10,728 nt of DNA. It comes from an uncultured bacterium. GTDB lineage: Bacteria; Planctomycetota; DG-23; SLPQ01. Both the position numbers and the translations under genes were made by a program. The notes beneath the pieces are model-generated. The model searched no databases. It saw only the letters and a list, made by a program, of their open reading frames with translations, and was not told where the DNA came from. The stretch spans positions 1 through 10,728 of the forward strand of contig CALMGO010000617.1 of the NCBI GenBank assembly GCA_937863625.1, read 5' to 3'. Shown here piece after piece: positions 1 through 5,984 of the stretch; the stretch's first letter is position 1; every line of letters begins with the position of its first letter.

Positions 1-689
1 TCATCAACGCACGACTCCGCATCATCGCCCGGCAAGGCCACGGTAACCTGAGTAGCGGCCTCGAAACCTTTAAGCGACTCCCGCCAGAACTGTCTGGCCG
101 GCTCCTTGTCCTGCCGTCCGAGCCAGAGCACGTGCTCACGGAACGCGGGAGAATCTTCTGCCTGATACTCTCCGCCTTCGATGAGGGCGTCATAGAAGCC
201 GAACAAGTCCTTCAAAACGCGGAACTGCGAGCGTCCGTCCAGAAGCGCGTGGTGGTACGTCCAGAGAAAGCAATTGTCATTATGGGGCATCCGTACGAGA
301 GCCAACCGCATGAGCGGAGTGTCCGAAAGGTCGAACCCTCTCGACCGATCCTCTGCAAGGTATCTCTGCCACATCGCGTCACAATCGTAGCAGCCAAGGT
401 GCGACCAGTCTTCTTCGGCCCATTCGAACTCAGCGTCATTTGCCACGTATTGGGAGAAGTCCCCGCCGGCGTCCTGGTGAAAACGCGTCCTCAAAACCGG
501 GTGCAACGCTGCCGTATTCTGCCAGGCTTCTTTGAAGCGCGGCACATCCAGATGCTCGTACAGGTCACCAACGAGTTGCTGGATGTACGCCCCCGAACGC
601 GGAAACATGAGACTGTGATAAACCATACCCTGCTGGAGGGGCGTGAGCGGGTACTCGCGTGAGTCTTCCATGTCGCACGAGCGAGGCAT
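1..689 (-). CDS. Nonribosomal peptide synthetase, N-terminal condensation domain (partial, runs off left edge)
   Basis: The 229 visible residues are the first half of an NRPS condensation (C) domain, which forms the peptide bond between carrier-bound donor and acceptor substrates in the cytoplasm. The opening block YPLTPLQQGMVYHSL (residues 13-27) is the usual C-domain start. LHPVLRTRF (62-70) matches the second core motif. HHALLDGRS (146-154) is the HHxxxDG active site, with His147 as the expected catalytic histidine; Arg stands where Trp is common. The start at 689 is chosen because AAGGA lies 5-6 bases upstream; a second ATG at 671 lacks this. Only about 12 residues precede the domain, so there is no loading module in front of it, and an upstream partner protein or an acyl starter is expected. 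The rest of the protein lies outside the window. The gene diverges from two methyltransferase genes. A stand-alone C-domain protein cannot be excluded. The family call is strong. Confidence 0.9.
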   Translation of the reverse strand, partial: MPRSCDMEDSREYPLTPLQQGMVYHSLMFPRSGAYIQQLVGDLYEHLDVPRFKEAWQNTAALHPVLRTRFHQDAGGDFSQYVANDAEFEWAEEDWSHLGCYDCDAMWQRYLAEDRSRGFDLSDTPLMRLALVRMPHNDNCFLWTYHHALLDGRSQFRVLKDLFGFYDALIEGGEYQAEDSPAFREHVLWLGRQDKEPARQFWRESLKGFEAATQVTVALPGDDAESCVD

Positions 690-714
690 TTCAGGTCCTT
701 TCGCGTACGGCTCC

Positions 715-730
715 GTGCCGGCACAGGTGC
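715..730. promoter_or_regulatory. Overlapping palindromes between NRPS promoter and start codon
   Basis: GTGCCGGCAC (715-724) is a perfect 10-base palindrome, and GCACAGGTGC (721-730) is a second inverted repeat sharing its right arm. They sit between the candidate NRPS promoter and its start codon, where an operator would act. Short GC palindromes occur by chance in GC-rich DNA, so the role is speculative. Confidence 0.2.
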
Positions 731-731
731 G

Positions 732-760
732 ATGTTATCGTGCGGGAGCTGTATTCGCAA
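732..760 (-). promoter_or_regulatory. Candidate sigma-70-like promoter for the NRPS gene
   Basis: On the minus strand, TTGCGA (760-755) and TAACAT (737-732) are separated by 17 bases, each 4 of 6 to consensus. The expected transcript start is about 35 bases ahead of the NRPS ATG. A better -35-like TTGACT lies just upstream but has no -10 box at a suitable distance. This is inferred from spacing only. Confidence 0.3.
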
Positions 761-828
761 TAGTCAAGCGACTCTCGGAAGTGGATAGCCTGACAGGCAA
801 ACTAGGAACGCGCTGGAAGCAGGGGCAC

Positions 829-857
829 TTGTCATGCGGTCTCGGTGCCGTTACAAT
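829..857 (+). promoter_or_regulatory. Sigma-70-like promoter for the methyltransferase operon
   Basis: TTGTCA (829-834) and TACAAT (852-857) each match the consensus at 5 of 6 positions and are spaced exactly 17 bases apart. Transcription would start near 864, giving a leader of about 60 bases to the ATG at 925. This supports that ATG over the longer in-frame reading that opens at 643 inside the NRPS gene. Confidence 0.6.
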
Positions 858-924
858 CGCGCATGGCCCGCCTGCACCGGGGAGATCTGCTGGTGAAGAA
901 TGTGGAGAGACGGAGATTTTGTCC

Positions 925-1791
925 ATGAACACGTCGCCTGAAGGAACCGACAGCGAGTCTGAACGCGCACGACCAGGTCACTGGCGGGAGGTCGCCAGGC
1001 AGTGGCGTCACATCGGGCCGCCGCTCAGGCCCGCAGCCGAGGACGTTGAACTGTGCGCAAAGGCCGTGCGGGAATGGAGCGATGGCCGGGCTGCTCCGAG
1101 GGTGCTTCTACTCGGCGTGACCCCTGAACTTTTTCACATGCCGTGGCCGGAGGGGACGGACTTTATCGCGGCCGACCATACTCCCGCCATGATCGAATCT
1201 GTGTGGCCGGGACCGAAGGATGCAGTCCTGTACACAGAGTGGTTGGACCTGGCGCTGCCACGGGGCTCGCGTGACATCGTACTGTGCGATGGAGGTCTGC
1301 ACCTCCTGCCCTACCGCAAGGAACAACAACGGCTCGTCGATATCCTGCGCGGCATCATCGCGGAAGGGGGGCTTTGCGTTTTCCGCCTCTTTTTGCCGGG
1401 AGAGCGCCGCGAATCACCCGACGCTGTTATCGATGACCTTTTCGCGGGGAAGGTCCCCAATCTCAACGTTCTCAAGTTTCGCCTCTGGATGGCACTGGCC
1501 GGGAGCGCTTCAGAGGGAGTGTCGTTGGCAACAGTGTGGCGCGCGGTCCATGACGCGGCTGGCGGTATTGAGGCCTTGGCGGATAGAACGGGGTGGCCGG
1601 TGGAGCACACACTCGCCATCAACACGTACAGGGATTCTAAAGCCAGGTACTACTTCGCGACGCTCGATGAGGTGAAGGAGCTTTTCTGCGGCGGACGGGG
1701 GGGGTTCGAGGTGCACCGGCTGCTTGTGCCATCCTACGAACTGGGCGAGCAGTGTCCTACGATTGTGTTGAGGCGCTCTTCGAAAGCTTGA
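925..1791 (+). CDS. Class I SAM-dependent methyltransferase, NRPS-cluster type
   Basis: A 288-residue soluble protein that probably methylates a small molecule or a peptide intermediate using S-adenosylmethionine. The N-terminal part (about 20-40, with WRHIGPPLRP) resembles the entry segment of a group of methyltransferases often found in biosynthetic clusters. VLLLGVTPEL (60-69) is the SAM-binding motif I in a variant form without the usual GxGxG. An acidic residue follows at Asp84 in AADHTPAMI, and LCDGGLHLL (120-128) is the motif IV region. The rest is a C-terminal Rossmann half plus a helical tail. The start at 925 has CGGAGA about 8 bases upstream and fits the promoter at 829-857. The open frame continues upstream to 643, but that part overlaps the NRPS start and reads as non-coding. 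It is followed 47 bases later by a second methyltransferase, probably in the same operon. The fold is confident; the methyl acceptor is unknown. Confidence 0.8.
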   Translation: MNTSPEGTDSESERARPGHWREVARQWRHIGPPLRPAAEDVELCAKAVREWSDGRAAPRVLLLGVTPELFHMPWPEGTDFIAADHTPAMIESVWPGPKDAVLYTEWLDLALPRGSRDIVLCDGGLHLLPYRKEQQRLVDILRGIIAEGGLCVFRLFLPGERRESPDAVIDDLFAGKVPNLNVLKFRLWMALAGSASEGVSLATVWRAVHDAAGGIEALADRTGWPVEHTLAINTYRDSKARYYFATLDEVKELFCGGRGGFEVHRLLVPSYELGEQCPTIVLRRSSKA

Positions 1792-1838
1792 TCAGGCCGA
1801 TTTCAGACAACTGACATATTCCAAAGGTGTCGGCAAAG

Positions 1839-2879
1839 ATGAATCCGAAAGACAAATCGCAGGATGCAAGGGCGAAGGAAAATGGGCAGGCGCTCTTTGC
1901 CCTCCTCAACGGTTACCAGAACACCGCGCTCGTGTACGTCGCGGCCAAACTCGGTCTGGCGGACCTTCTGGCGGGCGGCTCACGGGAGAGCAGCGACCTG
2001 GCGCGGTCGGTCGGCGCTCATCCGTCCGCTCTCCACCGCATTCTGCGGGCCCTGGTGGTTCTCGGCGTATGCCGGGAGGATGATGACGGGCGCTTTTCGA
2101 TGAGCTCATCCGGCGTGTTGCTACGCGCTGATGCGCCCGGCTCGCTTCGGGCAATGGCCATCATCTGTGGAGAAGAATACCTCGGCGCATGGGGAGGCCT
2201 TCTTCACAGCGTTTTGACGGGGGAGAAGGCGTTTGACCGTGTCTTTGGTATGAGTCAGTGGGAGCATCGGGAAATGCATCCCGAGCTGAGCGAGCAATTT
2301 AACTCGGACCTCGCCCAGGAGACGGCGCGCGCCGGGGCCGCGATTGTGGCGGCGTATGATTTCTCGCAATTCGGCGCCATTGCCGACGTCGGCGGCGGAC
2401 AGGGGGCGCTTCTGGCCGCCATCCTCAATGCCTGCCCTAAGACATCGGGGATTCTCCTCGACACGCCGCATGTCATCGAAAAGGCTCACAGGTATCTGGA
2501 GGGAGAAGGCGTCGCAGCACGCTGTCGGTGCGTTTCGGGAGACTTCTTCGCCGGCGTGCCTGACGGCGCGGATGTGCATGTCCTCAAAAGTGTCATCCAT
2601 GACTGGGATGACGAAAAGAGCCTGGTGATACTGGCCAACTGCCGCGCCGCTTTGAATGCCGAAGGCAGGCTGCTTTTGGTCGAGCGCGTCATGCCGGAGC
2701 GCGCGGCCGACGACCCGTCTACGATCCTCGTCGACGTGCAGATGCTCGCCATTACCGGCGGGAGGGAGCGCACCGAGGCCGAGTATCGCGCGCTGCTGTC
2801 GGCGGCAGGCTTCAGGCTGACGAAAATCATCCCCACCGCCGCTCCCTTCAAGATAATCGAGGGCGTACGCGCGGAGTAA
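1839..2879 (+). CDS. Small-molecule O-methyltransferase (acetylserotonin/CrtF-like)
   Basis: A 346-residue member of the plant-type/bacterial O-methyltransferase family, which transfers methyl from SAM to a hydroxyl on aromatic or polyketide-like molecules. Residues about 15-95 form the winged-helix dimerisation domain, with ALHRILRAL and a REDDDGRF wing. DVGGGQG (183-189) is the canonical SAM motif I. Asp235 lies in the SGDFF motif. HDWDDE (254-259) carries the catalytic histidine, His254. The ending GGRERTEAEYRALLSAAGF is typical, and the length is normal for the family. ATG 1839 was chosen because AAAGG lies 11 bases upstream; GTG 1827, four codons earlier, is the alternative and has no clear ribosome site. 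It lies 47 bases after the other methyltransferase on the same strand with no terminator visible between, so they are probably co-transcribed and tailor the same product. The acceptor cannot be read from sequence. Confidence 0.88.
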   Translation: MNPKDKSQDARAKENGQALFALLNGYQNTALVYVAAKLGLADLLAGGSRESSDLARSVGAHPSALHRILRALVVLGVCREDDDGRFSMSSSGVLLRADAPGSLRAMAIICGEEYLGAWGGLLHSVLTGEKAFDRVFGMSQWEHREMHPELSEQFNSDLAQETARAGAAIVAAYDFSQFGAIADVGGGQGALLAAILNACPKTSGILLDTPHVIEKAHRYLEGEGVAARCRCVSGDFFAGVPDGADVHVLKSVIHDWDDEKSLVILANCRAALNAEGRLLLVERVMPERAADDPSTILVDVQMLAITGGRERTEAEYRALLSAAGFRLTKIIPTAAPFKIIEGVRAE

Positions 2880-2966
2880 TGACGGCCGAACAGGGGGTTG
2901 AAGCGTTGCACGGCCTGAATTTCTCCGTGTCGCGAATTTGTCCTCCGGCGGCGCCAGCCTCAGGAA

Positions 2967-4697
2967 TCATCCGCCGTAGGGGCTCGAGAAGTCGAAGAAA
3001 AAATAACGCATACCGCCGACGTCGACCGGGCAGACGTAATATGGCTGAAGCGGCCGGCTGTCGCCCATGCGGGCGATTTGTGCCGGCTGGAAAAGGCCGT
3101 AGTGAATCTGCCGTGCAGCTGCGTAGTGAATGATCTGTACCGACGATGCGGTTGGCACGACACGCCAATCGAGGCCTGCATCGACGGCTATCCAGGGGTC
3201 ATTGACCATAAGAGTGGCGCCGGGCGGCGCAGTCATCCTGAGGCGCTCGACGAGGTCGTCCTGCTGGTCGAGCACGGCCTGGAAGTCGGCAGAGCCGATG
3301 ACGACGGCCGACGCGGCGTTCAAAGCATACCCCTGGCACGCGAACGCTACAAGCACCACTGCTGCGGGCAGTACGGACACAGGAATCGACACGGCGGCGG
3401 GGACACGCGAAAGAGCACGGCGGAGGAGAGAGGCAGCGCCGTCGAGGCCTTTGGCCAGGGGCACCGCGAGGAGAGCGAGAAGCGGGAGTTCATGCCGCGG
3501 CAGCGCGTAGAGAGACACCGCTATCAGGGCCATCCCGGCGGCATTGGTCAGCACAAACGACCACCAGACAAGGCGCACGCCGCGCCACTACGGGAACGCA
3601 AGTCCGCCGATTATGAAAACCCACGCATACCAGGGCGCCAGAGGCAGCGGCCCCTTGTAGAACATCTTTGTCCAGATGGGAAGCCATCGCCAGTCGGGGT
3701 GGGCAACGAGCGCGAAGCCGCTCGCGACGGATTCCTGTGCGGCATTGGCCTCACGGTGGGAGGGGCTTTCGCCCCAGTATGAGTCCTGCATCCATTCGCC
3801 ATCGGAGCCGAGCGCGTAGTGCCTGTCGAGGAAGTCGCCCGGCTGATCGAGGACGACCCACTTCCAGAGGGTGTCGCGAATGCGGGCGTTATTGCCGAGC
3901 TTTGCGCCGAGGGTCCATCGGCCAGTGGCGGCTTTTACATGGATGAGGAAGGGGGAAAAGACGACTACCATCGCGAAAGCTATGGCAGCAAACTGGAGGA
4001 ACGCTTTTCGCTTCCAGAGCCGGCGGCGGACGGCGAGGATGACGGCGAGCCACACAAAGAGAACTGCAAAGACAACCGGGCCTTCGGAGCGTACGAGGCT
4101 TGCGAGGCCGAAGAAGGCACCGGCGAGGAGCGCGTTGCGCCATCCCTCGTACCTGGAAAAAAGCCAGATGAAGAGGAAGCCTGAAGCGATGAGAGTAACG
4201 TATAGCGGCTCGGAGCCGAAGTACATCGCATGCGCGTAGGTGATGGTGCCCGCCGAATATGGAGCGAAATAAAAGAGGACCGGCCAGAGCGCAACAGCTC
4301 CCGCGGCAAAGATGCCAGCGCGCCTGCCGTGCACATCGCGGGCGAGGAAATACACCGGTATCGGCAGGAACGCCCCTGCTACGGCGGACACGTACGAAGT
4401 GGCGGTGGAAATGCCGGAGGTGACGAGGCTTGCCAGTCCCACGAAAAGGGGGTACAGAGGCGGAAATGCAGTGTGGGAGAGACCGTTCAAGGTGTAGCCG
4501 CGGCCGGTAACGAGGTTGCGGCCAAGTATGTAATAGTAAGTCTCGTCCCAGTCCACGACGCCTCGCAGCGACAGCGCCCACGTTCGCACGACAAGCGCGA
4601 CAGCGACCGAGAAGGCAAGGACGATGACTGTCTCAAACTTGCGCGGCGTGGAGGAGTCGAGTGCCGCCGGCGCGGCGGAGACGTCTATTCCGGGCAT
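2967..4697 (-). pseudogene. GT39/ArnT-like membrane glycosyltransferase interrupted by an in-frame amber codon
   Basis: A 577-codon reading frame for a polytopic GT-C fold glycosyltransferase, which would transfer sugar from a polyprenyl-phosphate donor to a lipid, glycan or protein on the outer face of the membrane. The first membrane helix is about residues 23-45. VVDWDETYYY follows, with the Asp/Glu pair in the first periplasmic loop that is typical of GT39-type catalytic sites. Many hydrophobic segments and a soluble C-terminal periplasmic part complete it. ATG 4697 has AAGGAG 6 bases upstream and a promoter in place. A single TAG at 3590-3588 (codon 370) stops translation after GGLAFP. 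The same frame then continues at once with WRG and about 200 sensible residues to TGA at 2967, with no shift of frame. It may be a recent nonsense mutation, a sequencing error or a readthrough case. If the stop is real, the product is 369 residues and loses the last helices. It converges with the O-methyltransferase gene. Confidence 0.75.
3588..3590 (-). other. In-frame TAG stop inside the GT39-like gene
   Basis: The minus-strand codon at 3590-3588 is TAG, followed by TGG CGC GGC. The reading frame on both sides is the same (the next possible start, GTG at 3578, is in frame), so one base change such as TCG to TAG or CAG to TAG explains it. No indel is needed. Confidence 0.9.
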
Positions 4698-4755
4698 GGA
4701 ACTCTCCTTTGGCCAACTGTGCGGCAAACGTCGCGCCACTTCGACGCGGGGCGCC

Positions 4756-4784
4756 AGTATAACGGACGGGCTGTGGGTTTTCAA
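4756..4784 (-). promoter_or_regulatory. Sigma-70-like promoter for the GT39-like gene
   Basis: On the minus strand, TTGAAA (4784-4779) and TATACT (4761-4756) are spaced by exactly 17 bases, matching consensus at 4 and 5 of 6. Transcription would begin near 4749, about 50 bases before ATG 4697. This argues against the longer in-frame start at 4811, which lies upstream of the promoter. Confidence 0.65.
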
Positions 4785-4856
4785 TCCTTGCGGCACTCGT
4801 CGCAGGACCATGGCAAACGCGCTTCGTCAAGCATCCCTTCATGGTGACACAGGCAC

Positions 4857-5048
4857 TCACTTGACAGGCTCGCGCCAATACCACACAGTGGCGGCGCCGC
4901 TGTCCCCCTCCCCTGCAGAGTGACTGATCCCGATCAGCCGGTATGGGCCAATCTCCGAGGCAAATGCGGCGACCTCGTCGAAGAGATCTTCCCAAGGCGT
5001 GACCCCCCAGGCGCGAAACACCTTATAGCACACGCTGTTACCATCCAT
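4857..5048 (-). CDS. Small protein of unknown function (63 residues)
   Basis: I do not recognise this 63-residue protein. It has no signal peptide or membrane segment. The composition is that of a small folded cytoplasmic protein: an amphipathic helix around WEDLFDEVAAFASEIG (19-34) and then two strand-like stretches, YRLIGISHSA and AATVWYWRE. Evidence that it is real: GTGAGG lies about 5 bases before ATG 5048; a stop 24 bases upstream in frame fixes the start; amino-acid use is balanced; and no competing gene covers the region. A TATACT box and a palindrome lie ahead of it. It precedes the GT39-like gene on the same strand by 159 bases, but that gene has its own promoter. A chance frame remains possible at this size. 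Confidence 0.55.
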   Translation of the reverse strand: MDGNSVCYKVFRAWGVTPWEDLFDEVAAFASEIGPYRLIGISHSAGEGDSGAATVWYWREPVK

Positions 5049-5070
5049 CTCGGCCTCACTGTCACTGGGT

Positions 5071-5083
5071 CATTGTCACAATG
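5071..5083. promoter_or_regulatory. 13-bp palindrome in the leader of the small gene (candidate operator)
   Basis: CATTGTCACAATG is a perfect inverted repeat of 6 bases around one central base, 22 bases upstream of ATG 5048. It lies in the expected leader between the TATACT box at 5117-5112 and the start codon, a position where a repressor would block transcription. No bound regulator can be named. Confidence 0.35.
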
Positions 5084-5111
5084 CAGCATACTCACTCCTG
5101 CGTAATCGGGG

Positions 5112-5117
5112 AGTATA
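5112..5117 (-). promoter_or_regulatory. Candidate -10 box for the small gene
   Basis: TATACT on the minus strand, 5 of 6 to consensus, about 64 bases before ATG 5048. The -35 position at 16-18 bases is poor (CTGTTT or nearby), so it may need an activator or be a chance match. A purine-rich run of A and G on the plus strand (5122-5137) lies directly upstream of it. Confidence 0.3.
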
Positions 5118-5156
5118 TCGCGAAAAAAGAGAAAAAACAGCGTGCAGTTCCCGGCC

Positions 5157-5185
5157 TTGACAAAATGCGCCGCGCGCCCTATGCT
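5157..5185 (+). promoter_or_regulatory. Strong sigma-70-like promoter for the PfpI-family gene
   Basis: TTGACA (5157-5162) is a perfect -35 box and TATGCT (5180-5185) is a 4 of 6 -10 box at 17-base spacing. A purine-rich A-tract (5122-5137) lies just upstream like an UP-type element. Transcription would start near 5192, giving a leader of about 77 bases to GTG 5269. Confidence 0.6.
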
Positions 5186-5268
5186 TCGGACTCGATCACA
5201 TACTGCCGGAGCGTGCATAGTGATGCCGCAAGCCCATCCGGGAATGACTTACAAAAAGGAGTGCCCCT

Positions 5269-5859
5269 GTGCCATATGAGATGAGACTCGCCGGAAAGAC
5301 CGTGTTGATGCTTGTGGCTGAAGGCGTCCACGACCATGAATTCTGGTACCCCTACTACCGTTTCCGCGAAGAAGGGGCACGGGTCGTGGTGGCGGGCCCG
5401 GCCAAGGGGACGGTGCTCGGCGAGGGGCGTCACGGCATGGACGGGCTGCCGGTTGAAATCACGCACACCATCGACGAGGTCGTCGACATGGCGATGGACT
5501 GCCTGTACCTGCCGGGCGGCATATTCGGCCCGCTGACGCTTCGCGCGCACAAGGGGGCGCTCGCGATCGTGCGGCGCGCGATGGCGGCTGGCACGATAGT
5601 CGCGGCCATCTGCCATGCCCAGTGGATGCTCGTCTCGGCGGGAGTGCTCCGCGGACGCAGGCTGACGTGCCCCGAGGATATGGCCATCGACGTCATCAAC
5701 GCAGGCGGCGAGTACGTTGCCTGCCCCGAAGGCCTCGCCGACAACGTCAGCAATGACGGACGCGCCGTTCGCGACGGCAACCTCATCACGGCCGTCTACT
5801 TCGGCTACCTGCCGCAGCATTTCCGGCTACTCATCCCCGCTCTGCTGGAGAGCGCGTGA
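5269..5859 (+). CDS. DJ-1/PfpI family protein (class I glutamine amidotransferase-like fold)
   Basis: A 196-residue single-domain protein of the DJ-1/PfpI superfamily, whose members act as cysteine hydrolases, glyoxalases, deglycases or stress proteins in the cytoplasm. The first strand is TVLMLVAEGVHDHEF (11-25), with Glu24 near the place of the conserved family glutamate. LYLPGGIFGP (79-88) is the PGG loop. AAICHAQWML (112-121) is the nucleophile elbow, with Cys115 followed by His116, as in catalytically competent PfpI proteins. The length is normal. The start is GTG 5269, with AAGGAG ending 7 bases upstream; the ATG four codons later has no better site. It is transcribed alone from its own strong promoter and converges with the PL26 gene. 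The exact substrate cannot be assigned. The annotation 'intracellular protease' common for this family should be treated with caution. Confidence 0.88.
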   Translation: MPYEMRLAGKTVLMLVAEGVHDHEFWYPYYRFREEGARVVVAGPAKGTVLGEGRHGMDGLPVEITHTIDEVVDMAMDCLYLPGGIFGPLTLRAHKGALAIVRRAMAAGTIVAAICHAQWMLVSAGVLRGRRLTCPEDMAIDVINAGGEYVACPEGLADNVSNDGRAVRDGNLITAVYFGYLPQHFRLLIPALLESA

Positions 5860-5984
5860 TACGGGGAAATCAGGGACATAATATCAGTTAACATGTCGTA
5901 TCTTATTAGCGCGTAATGACTTGTGACGGCGCCGTTTGGAAATCAGTACTGTGCCCATAGTCCATGCCTAATCTATGCAGGACT

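Noticed and set aside
643..924. In-frame upstream extension of the first methyltransferase gene (94 more codons)
   Set aside because: It overlaps the NRPS start on the other strand, contains the promoter at 829-857, has no family resemblance, and the ATG at 925 has its own ribosome site.
3078..3782. Long plus-strand frame of 234 codons opposite the GT39-like gene
   Set aside because: It is the antisense shadow of a well-supported membrane protein; its composition is rich in Arg, Gly and His with no domain pattern.
4698..4811. Upstream start (ATG 4811) for the GT39-like gene
   Set aside because: The promoter at 4756-4784 lies inside this extension, and ATG 4697 has AAGGAG at ideal spacing directly before a typical N-terminus.
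4230..4847. Plus-strand frame of 205 codons opposite the GT39-like gene start
   Set aside because: Highly charged shadow frame lying over the promoter and start of the real gene.
5858..5902. GATACG/CGTATC inverted repeat after the PfpI-family gene as a terminator
   Set aside because: Six-base arms are separated by more than 30 bases and no T run follows, so it is not a credible intrinsic terminator.
5926..5935. Perfect palindrome ACGGCGCCGT between the convergent PfpI and PL26 genes
   Set aside because: It has no loop and no following T tract; such short GC palindromes are expected by chance here.
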